This document shows, piece after piece, positions 17,054 through 25,647 of a stretch of DNA of 36,647 nt. The notes beneath the pieces were generated by a model. The model had not been told where the DNA came from. It searched no databases and saw nothing but the letters and a program-made list of their open reading frames with translations. This DNA comes from Saprospiraceae bacterium. GTDB lineage: Bacteria; Bacteroidota; Bacteroidia; Chitinophagales; Saprospiraceae. Numbering within the stretch: the first letter of the stretch is position 1; every line of letters starts with the position of its first letter. The stretch lies in the NCBI GenBank assembly GCA_020436955.1, contig JAGQWW010000001.1, positions 1 to 36,647 of the forward strand, in the 5' to 3' direction. The position numbers were made by a program, and so were the translations under genes.

Positions 17054-17818
17054 TTAGCCGGTTAACAAAACAGCAATCACATAGTCTGCTGTCAAAATCA
17101 AAATATTACTAATTACAACTGCCCTGGTACTTGCTTCTCCTAGTTCAATACTTCCGCCTTTTACAAAATAACCCTGGTAACAGGAAACAGTAGTCAGGAT
17201 ATAAGAAAACACAATAGACTTAATAAACATCATCGTCACATTGTGGGGATCAAAAAACGCCCTGACACCTCGGATATAATCATCAGCAGTAATCTCTCCG
17301 GTAGGTACAGTAGCTATATATCCACCACAAATCGCAACAAAGGCAGAGATGATTACCAATAAAGGAATTACCACCAAAGCTGCTGTTAGTTTTGGCATGA
17401 TCAGGAATGCGGAAGTGTTTACACCCATGATTTCCATGGCATCAATGTGTTCCTTTTGTCTCATTCCACCCAACTCAGCAGCCATATTGGAACCCACCTT
17501 TCCTGCCAACACCAGGCAAGTAATAGTAGGAGCTGACTCAATAATCGCAAGGTCCCTAACGATGTAACCTATATAATAACGTGGCACCAACTGGCCATCC
17601 AACTGGTAAGCAAACTGAATAGCCGCAACCGCTCCCATGAAAATGGAAATCAGACAAACAATAACTATCGAACCAATACCGATATCGTCCATTTGCCTGG
17701 TAATCTCTTTCCAGTATACCCGCATTTTTTCCGGCTTGGAAAAAACGTTCCCCATCATTATCATATATCTTCCCAGGTGGAAGACCAGATCTCGAGGAAC
17801 TTTTAAAAGAAAGTCCAT
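17054..17818 (-). CDS. mlaE: MlaE-like ABC transporter permease (DUF140)
   Basis: A 254-residue membrane protein of the MlaE family. It has an amphipathic N-terminus (residues about 1-45) and then five to six helices. The family block covers QFAYQLDGQLVPRYYIGYIV, RDLAIIESAPTITCLVLAGKVGS and AAELGGMRQKEHIDAMEIMGV, the last containing the conserved coupling-helix Glu-Leu-Gly-Gly region. It forms the transmembrane core of the phospholipid transporter with MlaF. It is the first gene of a likely minus-strand operon (permease, ATPase, kinase). No promoter of the TAnnTTTG type was found upstream of it. Confidence 0.9.
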   Translation of the reverse strand: MDFLLKVPRDLVFHLGRYMIMMGNVFSKPEKMRVYWKEITRQMDDIGIGSIVIVCLISIFMGAVAAIQFAYQLDGQLVPRYYIGYIVRDLAIIESAPTITCLVLAGKVGSNMAAELGGMRQKEHIDAMEIMGVNTSAFLIMPKLTAALVVIPLLVIISAFVAICGGYIATVPTGEITADDYIRGVRAFFDPHNVTMMFIKSIVFSYILTTVSCYQGYFVKGGSIELGEASTRAVVISNILILTADYVIAVLLTG

Positions 17819-17982
17819 CTATGATATTTTAATATCCTTTCAAATCGGCTTAAAGGTAAAGATTTATCGAAAGGCAACGACGATTAATGCAGCAAAATGC
17901 AATTTCTTACAAAAGAAAGAATTTTGAATCTGCCGGCGACTAAAATCTGAGTAAAATCATTTGCCCTAAGTGGATATAAGCT

Positions 17983-18012
17983 TTTGGTATTTTTATTTTT
18001 TGTTTAGTTTTG
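17983..18012 (+). promoter_or_regulatory. Strong Bacteroidota promoter for the 40-residue membrane peptide
   Basis: TTTG at 17983-17986 (-33) and TAGTTTTG at 18005-18012 (-7) are separated by 18 bases, a very good match to the consensus. The predicted leader is about 30 bases. Confidence 0.65.
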
Positions 18013-18045
18013 CGCACCAGTATAAATTGTGAAAAATAAAGAACA

Positions 18046-18168
18046 ATGTCTGATCACATAGAGAATAGAGGCAAAAAAGGATATTGCATGATGTGGGCCA
18101 TCATCACCTTTTTATTGTTTATCATTTTGGTGGTTGCAGTTTACCAGTACAACGGTAAATTTTTATAA
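18046..18168 (+). CDS. Small single-span membrane peptide (40 residues)
   Basis: A short ORF easily missed by length filters: ATG at 18046, TAA at 18166-18168. It begins MSDHIENRGKKGYCMMWAII and ends VYQYNGKFL. Residues about 14-33 form one hydrophobic helix. The N-terminus is charged and carries a Lys-Lys pair; the C-terminus is short and polar. It has its own consensus promoter and a very long perfect terminator hairpin, so it looks like a dedicated transcription unit rather than chance. It is unrecognised; membrane-complex accessory subunit, regulator or toxin-like peptide are all possible and none can be chosen. Confidence 0.65.
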   Translation: MSDHIENRGKKGYCMMWAIITFLLFIILVVAVYQYNGKFL

Positions 18169-18185
18169 AACACCTTTCAAGCATT

Positions 18186-18230
18186 AACAAAGCGAGGGTT
18201 TTACCATTGGTAGGACCCTCGCTTTGTTAT
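18186..18230 (+). terminator. Long hairpin terminator after the 40-residue peptide gene
   Basis: A 20-base-pair stem (18186-18205 with 18209-18228, two G-T pairs) with a three-base loop. Its core is AAAGCGAGGG/CCCTCGCTTT. It is followed by an AT-rich tail rather than a pure T-run. Confidence 0.8.
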
Positions 18231-18278
18231 TTAAAGTTAAATTAAAACTGACTTATCATAACCTGAGGTTGGTTTTTC

Positions 18279-18286
18279 TAATTTTG
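18279..18286 (+). promoter_or_regulatory. -7 element almost touching the alkaline phosphatase start codon
   Basis: TAATTTTG fits TAnnTTTG and ends three bases before the ATG at 18290, so a leaderless or near-leaderless mRNA is predicted. No good -33 TTG is seen at the normal spacing. Confidence 0.45.
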
Positions 18287-18289
18287 AGG

Positions 18290-19432
18290 ATGAAAAATAT
18301 CGCGTTATTAAGTCTGCTATTGCTTTTACTTGGCTGTAACCCACAGACCGGTAAAGGCCCAACCGGTTTGGATGAAATTCCCACCTATTCAGCATTACCC
18401 AATATGCCTAAAAACGTCATTTTGATGATCGGTGATGGTATGGGGTTAACGCAAATTACTGCGGGGATGATTAAAAACGACAACAAACTGAACCTTGAAA
18501 GGTGTCAATTTACCGGTCTACACAAGAGCTATTCCTATGACAATCTGATTACAGACTCTGCTGCAGGGGCTACTGCATTTGCCTGTGGAATAAAAACCTA
18601 CAATCAGGCTATTGGCGTAGGACCGGATACCTTACCACGAAAAACTATTCTTGAATTGTTAACCCGAGCAGGTTACAAAACCGGTTTGGTAGCTACTTCT
18701 ACCATCGTGCATGCTACGCCGGCGAGTTTTTATGCCCATGTTGCCAATCGTAAGCAATATGAAGACATTGCCACAGCATTAAGCACCTGTAACGTAGATT
18801 ATTTTGTGGGTGGTGGGTTGAAATATTTCAACAGGAGAGAAAATGACGAAAGAGATCTGGTAAAGGAAATGATGGATAATGGGTATCAGATGAGCAACTA
18901 TTTTGAAGCTGATTTTGATAGCGTTGAGCCGGATCCTACAAAAAAATTCGGATACCTGACCGCAGATAATGATCCTCTTATGGCTTCACAAGGGAGAAAC
19001 TACCTGCAACCGGCAACAGAAGAAGCTTTACAATTTTTAAAGGCAAAATCGGCGGACGATGGTTTTTTCCTAATGGTTGAAGGTTCCCAAATAGATTGGG
19101 GTGGACATGGAAATGATGCGAATTACATCGTTACCGAAATGATTGATTTTGACAATACGATTGGGAAAGTTTTGGATTTTGCCCAGGCTGATGGAGAAAC
19201 GTTAGTAGTAATTACTGCTGACCACGAAACAGGTGGGTTTGCCATAAATCCGGGTTCAACAAAAGAAGAAATAATAGCAGCTTTCACAACCAAGAATCAC
19301 ACCGGAACTATGATTCCGGTTTTTGCATATGGCCCTGGTGCCAGCCTGTTTAGTGGAATTTATGAAAATACGGAGATCTACTACAAAATCAGACATGCGC
19401 TGGGTATGCCTGTAATGGAGCCCGGCAGGTAA
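18290..19432 (+). CDS. Alkaline phosphatase lipoprotein
   Basis: A 380-residue PhoA-family phosphomonoesterase exported as a lipoprotein (LLLLLGC, Cys16). Metal ligand Asp49 lies in MIGDGMG, the nucleophile Ser90 in TDSAAGATAFACG. Further zinc/magnesium site motifs are VEGSQIDWGGH, TADHETGG and KNHTGTMIPVFAYGPGA. The ATG at 18290 is chosen because it gives a perfect lipoprotein signal; an in-frame start at 18224 lies within the preceding terminator. It would release phosphate from organic esters outside the inner membrane, useful under phosphate limitation. No Pho-box could be judged. It is monocistronic. Confidence 0.93.
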   Translation: MKNIALLSLLLLLLGCNPQTGKGPTGLDEIPTYSALPNMPKNVILMIGDGMGLTQITAGMIKNDNKLNLERCQFTGLHKSYSYDNLITDSAAGATAFACGIKTYNQAIGVGPDTLPRKTILELLTRAGYKTGLVATSTIVHATPASFYAHVANRKQYEDIATALSTCNVDYFVGGGLKYFNRRENDERDLVKEMMDNGYQMSNYFEADFDSVEPDPTKKFGYLTADNDPLMASQGRNYLQPATEEALQFLKAKSADDGFFLMVEGSQIDWGGHGNDANYIVTEMIDFDNTIGKVLDFAQADGETLVVITADHETGGFAINPGSTKEEIIAAFTTKNHTGTMIPVFAYGPGASLFSGIYENTEIYYKIRHALGMPVMEPGR

Positions 19433-19440
19433 CACTTCAT

Positions 19441-19476
19441 AAACATGTAGGAAGCCTCACAACCTGCTACATGTTT
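19441..19476. terminator. Hairpin between alkaline phosphatase and aminopeptidase genes
   Basis: AAACATGTAG (19441-19450) pairs perfectly with CTACATGTTT (19467-19476) around a 16-base loop. The following T-tract is poor, so this is a weak or bidirectional terminator for convergent genes. Confidence 0.5.
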
Positions 19477-19546
19477 ATCCTTAATTAAATGTTTTGCCGT
19501 GGCGTATAAAAATGGTAATAACCATTAAAAAATGTTTCTCCCCAGG

Positions 19547-21331
19547 TTATATCGGTCTACATTTTAGCTCCAACCATTCTGCTTCTTCCGGTAGCAACAT
19601 TGGACTCAACCTTTCCAGTACTTCTTTATGATAGGCATTTAACCAATCGATTTCTTCTCCTGATAACCATTTTTTATCAATCAGTGTAGTGTCTATAGGG
19701 AATAGGGTAACCGTTTCGAATTGATAAAACTCGCCAAATTCCGTTTCAAAAGCCGGAACACATAATACCAGATTTTCAATTCGGATTCCATATTTGCCTT
19801 CCCTGTAAAGTCCTGGTTCGTTTGAAGTCAAGGTCCCTATTTCAACAGGCATAGTTGTTCGTGGAGAAATTGTCGGAGAGAAACTCTGAGGTCCTTCATG
19901 AACGTTTAAAAAGGCTCCTACACCATGACCGGTGCCGTGACCATAATTTCTTGCATGTCGCCACAGGTGTTGTCTTGCCATTGCATCAAACTGTGCACCA
20001 TAGGTTCCTTTAGGGAATTTTGCCATACTGATAGCTAGATTTCCTTTCAAAACCATTGTATAATCCTTCTGCTGCTGTTCAGTTGGTGTACTGAGTGCAA
20101 TAGTGCGTGTAATATCAGTAGTTCCGTTTAGGTATTGTCCTCCACTATCAATCAATAAAATACCTTCACTTTTTATATCAGCACACGTATCCGGCTCGGC
20201 ATGGTAGTGAACGATGGCTCCATTGCTTTTATAACCAACAATCGCATCGAAACTTTCTCCAAAATAGTCTCCCATGGCCTTCCTGCATTCTTTCAACTTC
20301 ATGGCTACTTCAGTTTCCGGAATAGAACGTTGTGGAAGTGTATGCTCTAGCCACCTGAAAAACCTAACCAGTGCAACACCATCTTTTTCCATTACTAATC
20401 GAATATTATCAGCTTCAACCTGATTCTTAATAGCCTTAGCAGGGGCAATCAGATTTTGTCCGTCAATACGATTTTCATCATTGATACAATTGTAGAGGTA
20501 CACATTGCAGGTTGACTTGTCTACCATCACCTTGTTAGTTGCTGAATATTCCTTTAGGTAAGTATCAACAGCATCATAAGGTTGAATTTCAATACCGGCA
20601 TTTTGCAAGGTAGTTGACAGGCCTTCCGGAATCTTGGATGGATTGATAAATAAAACAGTGTTGTCATCCTGTACTAAAACATATGCAATGAAAACAGGAT
20701 TACAGTCTACGTCTTCACCACGAAGATTTAACAACCAGGCAATTTCATCTAAAACTGAAACAAAATATGCTGATGCTTTTTGGTCGTTCATCTGGGATCT
20801 TATCGCACTCAATTTAGCTTCCCGACTGATTCCAGCAAATTTTAAAGCATGGTCAAAAATAAAATGGTGGGGCAAAGAAGGTCTGTCTGTCCAAACCTGG
20901 CTTACTAAATCATGATCTTGATTTAGGACAAAGTTCTTTCCCGAAAATGATTTAGCCATACTTCGGACCTGACCCACTGAAAACATCCATCCATCATAAC
21001 CAATTGTTGCGCCATTTGGTAATGTATCACAAATCCAGGTCAGGTATTCAGGGGTATGGGGTATTTTTAATTTATGTAGCACCATAGCAGAAGATTTCAA
21101 TTGCTCTTCTGCTTGTATAAAATATCTCGAATCGGTCCATAAACCGGCATGATCAGCAGTAATCACTACCACCCCGGCCGAACCGGTAAAACCGGAAATC
21201 CATTCCCTGCTTTTCCAATGGTCCGCAACATATTCACTTAAATGGGGATCGCTGCTTGGAATGATATAGGCATCTAATCCGGCGTTTAACATGGCTTGAC
21301 GTAACGCTATTATCCTTTCATCAATAGTCAT
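19547..21331 (-). CDS. Xaa-Pro aminopeptidase (aminopeptidase P, M24B)
   Basis: A 594-residue metallopeptidase that removes an N-terminal residue next to proline. Two creatinase-like N-terminal domains (IPSSDPHLSEYVADHW, GFTGSAGVVVI, LWTDSRYFIQAEEQL) precede the pita-bread catalytic domain. Metal ligands lie in DSGGQYLNGTTDITRT (two Asp), HGTGHGVGAFLNVHEGP (His), NEPGLY (Glu) and RIENL (Glu). The length of about 600 matches the eukaryotic-type three-domain APP1 enzymes rather than the 440-residue E. coli PepP. No signal peptide, so it is cytoplasmic. It is a single gene divergent from the ECF sigma gene. Confidence 0.93.
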   Translation of the reverse strand: MTIDERIIALRQAMLNAGLDAYIIPSSDPHLSEYVADHWKSREWISGFTGSAGVVVITADHAGLWTDSRYFIQAEEQLKSSAMVLHKLKIPHTPEYLTWICDTLPNGATIGYDGWMFSVGQVRSMAKSFSGKNFVLNQDHDLVSQVWTDRPSLPHHFIFDHALKFAGISREAKLSAIRSQMNDQKASAYFVSVLDEIAWLLNLRGEDVDCNPVFIAYVLVQDDNTVLFINPSKIPEGLSTTLQNAGIEIQPYDAVDTYLKEYSATNKVMVDKSTCNVYLYNCINDENRIDGQNLIAPAKAIKNQVEADNIRLVMEKDGVALVRFFRWLEHTLPQRSIPETEVAMKLKECRKAMGDYFGESFDAIVGYKSNGAIVHYHAEPDTCADIKSEGILLIDSGGQYLNGTTDITRTIALSTPTEQQQKDYTMVLKGNLAISMAKFPKGTYGAQFDAMARQHLWRHARNYGHGTGHGVGAFLNVHEGPQSFSPTISPRTTMPVEIGTLTSNEPGLYREGKYGIRIENLVLCVPAFETEFGEFYQFETVTLFPIDTTLIDKKWLSGEEIDWLNAYHKEVLERLSPMLLPEEAEWLELKCRPI

Positions 21332-21620
21332 AAAAACAACTTTTTCTTATTTGGAAAAGGGGAAATAATAAAGTGTAAAGTAAATAAAAAGGCTGCAAAA
21401 GGCTATTAAGCTTAACATTTTATACAAGTTTCAATATTATTTGAAAGCTTTAAAACATTTTTGATGTATTAACATCATTTTATTTTATTGATTTCCAGTA
21501 ATTTATACTACTTAATGTAAAATACAATGCTAAACGAATAAAAAGTACTATGATTTTTGTTTAGGATTTTATACCTTTGGTTAAACAATTTTCGAAAACT
21601 TCACCAAAATAATATTTGTT
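21332..21620. promoter_or_regulatory. Divergent intergenic region with inverted repeats and ECF-gene promoter
   Basis: This 289-base AT-rich gap separates the aminopeptidase and ECF sigma genes. It holds TTTCAA-N6-TTGAAA (21429-21446), a perfect inverted repeat, and TGATGT-ATTA-ACATCA (21462-21477 region), another. TACCTTTG at 21572-21579 is a consensus -7 box 41 bases before the ECF start. No coding potential was seen. Which protein binds the repeats is unknown. Confidence 0.45.
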
Positions 21621-22148
21621 ATGTCTACCATTGAGTTTCATAGTCGTTTTGAGGAATACTCAGGTATTCTACAAGCATTTGCATATAACCTAACTAAAGA
21701 TTTCGAAGAGTCGAGAGACCTTTTCCAGGAAACCGCCTTCCGGGCTTTGAAAAACCGTGACAAGTTTTCTCCGGGTACCAATTTTAAAGCATGGCTATTT
21801 ACTATTATGAAGAATATCTTCATCAATAATTACAGAAGAAAAGTAAAAGCCAACACCATCATAGATACAACCGACAATCAATACTATCTAAACTCCGGCA
21901 GCAAGACCGTTCATAATATGGCTGAGTCTACTATTATGACCAAGGAGTTGAATAAAATGATAGAAAGATTGGATGACAGCATTAAAATTCCTTTCCTGCG
22001 CCATTTCGAAGGATTTAAGTATCAAGAGATTGCTGATGAAATGGGTCTGCCTTTGGGTACGGTAAAGAGTAGAATCTTCTTTGCCAGAAAGGAACTAAAA
22101 GATATGATTTTCAAAAAATATGGCATGACTGCCAATATCAAAGACTAG
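21621..22148 (+). CDS. ECF-type RNA polymerase sigma factor
   Basis: A 175-residue sigma-70 family protein with only regions 2 and 4. Region 2 contains LTKDFEESRDLFQETAFRA (core binding) and FKAWLFTIMKNIFINNYRRK (-10 recognition). Region 4 contains PFLRHFEGFKYQEIADEMG and LPLGTVKSRIFFARKEL, a helix-turn-helix. No anti-sigma gene is adjacent, which is frequent for this short Bacteroidota ECF group. It would direct RNA polymerase to alternative promoters under an unknown stimulus. A terminator follows. Confidence 0.93.
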   Translation: MSTIEFHSRFEEYSGILQAFAYNLTKDFEESRDLFQETAFRALKNRDKFSPGTNFKAWLFTIMKNIFINNYRRKVKANTIIDTTDNQYYLNSGSKTVHNMAESTIMTKELNKMIERLDDSIKIPFLRHFEGFKYQEIADEMGLPLGTVKSRIFFARKELKDMIFKKYGMTANIKD

Positions 22149-22174
22149 ATAAATTGACATAAGTCCGCTTTTTC

Positions 22175-22207
22175 ATGGCTGCCCCCTCAGAGGCAGCCAT
22201 TTTTTTT
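22175..22207 (+). terminator. Rho-independent terminator after the ECF sigma gene
   Basis: ATGGCTGCC (22175-22183) pairs perfectly with GGCAGCCAT (22192-22200) around an eight-base loop, followed by a T-run to 22207 that reaches into the stop codon of the convergent comM gene. Confidence 0.85.
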
Positions 22208-23762
22208 ATCCAGCCCATCCATCTCTATCCAGGCTTCTATATTGAATAGCTTCTGCTAAATGTTCAATTTTAATCTCATCGCTACCTGCCAAATCTGCAG
22301 CAGTCCTGGCGACCTTTAAAATGCGGTCATATGCTCTGGCAGAAAGTTGCAAGCGCTCCATGGCAGTTTTCAGCAATGTTAAGCCTGGTTTATTCAACTT
22401 ACAGACCTCCTGGACCATTCTACCCGGCATTTGGGCATTTGAGTAAATACTTGGAACCTCTTTGAATCGCGCTGCTTGAATTTCTCTGGCCTGTATAACC
22501 CGCTCCACTATATCCTTACTTGTTTCAGATGGTCTTACCGTACTGGAAAGTTCATCATAGCTTACAGGTGTAACTTCGACGTGTAGGTCAATCCGGTCCA
22601 ATAATGGTCCGGAAATTTTATTCAGGTATCGCTTAACGACCCCGGGACCACAAACGCACTCCTTATCCGGGTGATTATAAAATCCACATGGGCAAGGATT
22701 CATAGATGCAATGAGCATAAAACTAGCCGGATAATCTACACTTACTTTTGCTCTTGAAATATTTACTTTTCGCTCTTCCATGGGTTGCCGCATTACCTCC
22801 AAAACACTTCGTTGAAATTCGGGTAATTCATCCAAAAAAAGTACACCGTTATGGGCCAATGAAATCTCTCCCGGTAAGGGATTGGAGCCCCCTCCAACTA
22901 GTGCAACATCACTTATTGTGTGATGAGGTGAACGAAAAGGTCGAATGGTCACCAATCCACTATCTGAAGGCAACACTCCTGCAACAGAATGTATCTTAGT
23001 GGTTTCAAGGGCTTCCTGTAAGGAAAGCGGTGGTAAAATTGTGGGTAACCGTCTTGCGAGCATTGTTTTCCCCGCACCTGGAGGTCCAATTAAAATGGCA
23101 TTATGACCACCGGCAGCAGCCAACTCCAAGGCACGTTTAATATTTTCCTGTCCTTTTACATCTGAAAAGTCTACATCATAGTTGCTCTGCAAATCATAAA
23201 AAACCTGCCGAGTATCAAATTCAATTGGTTGGTGTTCACCTTGACCTTGAACTATTTCAATGGCCTCTTTAAGATTTTCGACCCCAAACACAGCAATGTC
23301 ATTTACAATAGCTGCTTCTTTTCCATTTTGTTTGGGCACAATCAATCCTTTAAATCCCTCCTTCCGGGCCTGGATCGCAATAGGCAGAGCACCTTTCACA
23401 GGTCGAAGGGACCCGTCCAGGGCTAATTCGCCCATCAGGATAAATTCGGATAATCGTTCCGGATTTACCTGGTCAGTAGCAGCAAGAACTCCAATGGCGA
23501 TAGGCAAATCATAGGCAGAGCCTTCTTTGCGCAGATTGGCCGGAGCCATATTTACCACAATTTTAGTTCGGGGAAAATGCTTTCCAATGTGCTTTACGGC
23601 TGCTTCAATTCGCTGAAAGCCTTCCTTGACTGCATTATCAGGAAGACCAACTACATTATAGAAATTTTTATTGGCAACAGGCTGTCCTCCTGAACTTACT
23701 TCGATTGTTATTCGACGGGCATCTACGCCATGAACAGCACTGGCAAAAGTCTTAACCAACAT
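22206..23762 (-). CDS. comM: YifB/ComM-family AAA+ Mg-chelatase-like helicase
   Basis: A 518-residue protein of the ComM family, a hexameric helicase that aids branch migration during integration of transformed DNA. The N-terminal Lon/ChlI-like domain covers about 1-170 (NFYNVVGLPDNAVKE, SAYDLPIAIGVLAA). The AAA+ core has Walker A GPPGAGKT, SPHHTISDVALVGGG and Walker B LFLDELPEF. A cysteine-rich NPCPCGF...CVC element lies near residue 360, and the C-terminal helical Mg-chelatase domain covers about 420-510. Length and motifs are normal. No other competence gene is nearby. It is a single gene convergent with the ECF sigma gene. Confidence 0.93.
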   Translation of the reverse strand: MLVKTFASAVHGVDARRITIEVSSGGQPVANKNFYNVVGLPDNAVKEGFQRIEAAVKHIGKHFPRTKIVVNMAPANLRKEGSAYDLPIAIGVLAATDQVNPERLSEFILMGELALDGSLRPVKGALPIAIQARKEGFKGLIVPKQNGKEAAIVNDIAVFGVENLKEAIEIVQGQGEHQPIEFDTRQVFYDLQSNYDVDFSDVKGQENIKRALELAAAGGHNAILIGPPGAGKTMLARRLPTILPPLSLQEALETTKIHSVAGVLPSDSGLVTIRPFRSPHHTISDVALVGGGSNPLPGEISLAHNGVLFLDELPEFQRSVLEVMRQPMEERKVNISRAKVSVDYPASFMLIASMNPCPCGFYNHPDKECVCGPGVVKRYLNKISGPLLDRIDLHVEVTPVSYDELSSTVRPSETSKDIVERVIQAREIQAARFKEVPSIYSNAQMPGRMVQEVCKLNKPGLTLLKTAMERLQLSARAYDRILKVARTAADLAGSDEIKIEHLAEAIQYRSLDRDGWAG

Positions 23763-23882
23763 AAATCGTCTGCTTTGTGGTGAAAATAATGGAATGGTGA
23801 CAAAGCTGCCGCCATTTCCTGTGAATTTTAGTTTTCTTTGATTGACGCCATGATTGGTCGAAATAACAAAAATTTACCCGCA

Positions 23883-24401
23883 ATGAGAACCTTCCTATTC
23901 ATTAGTGCACTATTGAGCCACTTTTTACTTTTTGCGCAAAATCAAAGTCCCTGTTCTTGCTGTACAGTAGAGCATTCACAATTTGATTTTTGGATTGGCA
24001 ATTGGGAAGTAACTGATACCACCGGAACAGTAGTAGGCCATAATACCATTGTAAAAGAGCAAGACAATTGTTTATTGAAAGAGTCCTGGACCAGTACAAA
24101 AAGTAAATTCACAGGCACCAGTTATAATTATTATGATTCAACAAACAAAAAATGGCACCAGGTGTGGATTGACAATGCGGGTAGTCAATTAAATCTGTCA
24201 GGTGGCCTGGTGGATAACCGAATGGTTTTAATAAGCGAACCTTTTAAAGATCAATCAGGACAAGAAAAACAGCACCAAATTAGTTGGACACCTTATAATG
24301 ATGGAACGGTTCGGCAAGAATGGGTGGTTATTAATTTAGCAAATGATTCAAGTAGTACCTTATTTAATGGGCTTTATAGGAAGGTGAAGAGAGACGAGTA
24401 A
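23883..24401 (+). CDS. Small secreted DUF1579-like protein
   Basis: A 172-residue protein from the ATG at 23883, with a signal peptide (FLFISALLSHFLLFAQ). An in-frame ATG at 23838 would place the hydrophobic segment internally and is less likely. The mature N-terminus has a Cys cluster (PCSCC), then HSQFDFWIGNWEVTDTTG, followed by alternating beta-strands (LKESWTSTKSKFTGTSYNYY, KWHQVWIDNAGSQLNLSGG). The DFWIGNWEV opening is typical of lipocalin-like DUF1579 relatives. Its ligand is unknown. Its 3' end overlaps the convergent membrane-protein gene by 38 bases. Confidence 0.65.
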   Translation: MRTFLFISALLSHFLLFAQNQSPCSCCTVEHSQFDFWIGNWEVTDTTGTVVGHNTIVKEQDNCLLKESWTSTKSKFTGTSYNYYDSTNKKWHQVWIDNAGSQLNLSGGLVDNRMVLISEPFKDQSGQEKQHQISWTPYNDGTVRQEWVVINLANDSSSTLFNGLYRKVKRDE

Positions 24402-25581
24402 AAATTATCAATATTCCAATTGGAATAAAGGCAGAAATTCCAAATATAATCTCATAGTAATATGGCATAAAACCCAATGATAGCCAAAGCATGGACCCCT
24501 GCGAAAACAATAATAATTCAGAGCCAAGAATACCCGCCAAGAAAATCCAAAGTCCTATGCTGGAAATGGTATCTAAAATGATGTTTTTGAAAAGACTAGC
24601 AAAGAATAATATAAATGTCGACGCCAAGCCTAACAGGATTAGGTGTAAAAACCCGATAACAAAATTTCGGATTGTGTAAGCAATTTCTGCTATTGCCGGG
24701 AGGATTAGTATAGACTGAACCAATATTTTTAACACAAAAGATGCAATTGCGATTTTTAGCAATAAGGATGTAAAACCTTTAAAAGAAACCTTTAGAACTC
24801 CCGCGTTGATTTTCAACCATAATAGGAAATAATATAAGGCAAACAACTGGATTATAACCCCGAAACTATTAATGTAAAATAAGACCGGCAATGGGGTTGA
24901 CCAAGTAACTGCCAATACATAAGTTAACATTGTTCCTCCAACCAAAAATCCATAAAAGGCTTTTATTGGTTTGGTATTTAAATCTACTTTATGCTCCAAA
25001 TACCAAAACAGTAAACCTAAAAGACTAAAAATAAACCACCCATTAAACTGAAAATGAAGGAAAAACTGGATAAGTGCATAATACAAAGCTGACCCTTTAA
25101 ATCCGGCAATTATAACAGGTATAAGGGTCCAAATTGCTAAGGTTGATAGGATCATAAAAACCATGGAAGTCTTAATAAATAAACCTGCACATGATTTTTT
25201 CACCTTTGAAAAATCCTTCCAAAATCCAACCACAAAAAAGTAGGAACAAATAATATGTAGGGTTGAAAAAACAATCGAAATGGTGGTATATCCAAAAATG
25301 GGAAATGAAATCAACATCCCAATTACCGAAGCCTGTGTTACCCAAAAAAGCTTCGAATAGAATCGCTTTCTCTCTTCAGTAGGATTCAATACCATGGAAA
25401 CCAAAAAACCAAAAATCGCCATATAAATCCAACCTAACATTGCAACATGGGAATGTCCATGCATGATATTTCTATAATCCAACCATGCTAATTCCTCTAC
25501 AAATGCAAACCTCATAAGCAAACCAAGACATGCAGCAAAGAGAAAATTGAGCACTGCAACCTTGAACCATGATTTTGGCAT
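24364..25581 (-). CDS. Polytopic membrane protein with His-rich motif, nos-linked
   Basis: A 405-residue protein with about 11-12 membrane helices. Near the N-terminus is MHGHSHVAMLGW (His41, His43, His45); other helix-located His residues occur in LHIICSYFF and FLHFQFNGWF. The histidine pattern and helix number recall heme-copper oxidase subunit I/NorB-like proteins, but the standard H-x-H and GHPEVY-type motifs are absent, so enzymatic activity is not claimed. It lies 66 bases downstream of the cytochrome c gene on the same strand, at the far end of the Rrf2 arm, and so probably belongs to the nitrogen-oxide locus. Roles such as heme/copper binding, electron transfer or NO detoxification are inference only. 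Confidence 0.7.
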   Translation of the reverse strand: MPKSWFKVAVLNFLFAACLGLLMRFAFVEELAWLDYRNIMHGHSHVAMLGWIYMAIFGFLVSMVLNPTEERKRFYSKLFWVTQASVIGMLISFPIFGYTTISIVFSTLHIICSYFFVVGFWKDFSKVKKSCAGLFIKTSMVFMILSTLAIWTLIPVIIAGFKGSALYYALIQFFLHFQFNGWFIFSLLGLLFWYLEHKVDLNTKPIKAFYGFLVGGTMLTYVLAVTWSTPLPVLFYINSFGVIIQLFALYYFLLWLKINAGVLKVSFKGFTSLLLKIAIASFVLKILVQSILILPAIAEIAYTIRNFVIGFLHLILLGLASTFILFFASLFKNIILDTISSIGLWIFLAGILGSELLLFSQGSMLWLSLGFMPYYYEIIFGISAFIPIGILIIFTRLSSPSYKAH

Positions 25582-25647
25582 CTTTATTTGTTTTAAATTG
25601 GACAGACCTGAAAATCAAATCTGCCCAATCATCAATCAAAATAAAAT

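Noticed and set aside
18224..18289. Upstream start for alkaline phosphatase at 18224
   Set aside because: It begins within the terminator hairpin region and would put 22 residues before a perfect lipoprotein signal.
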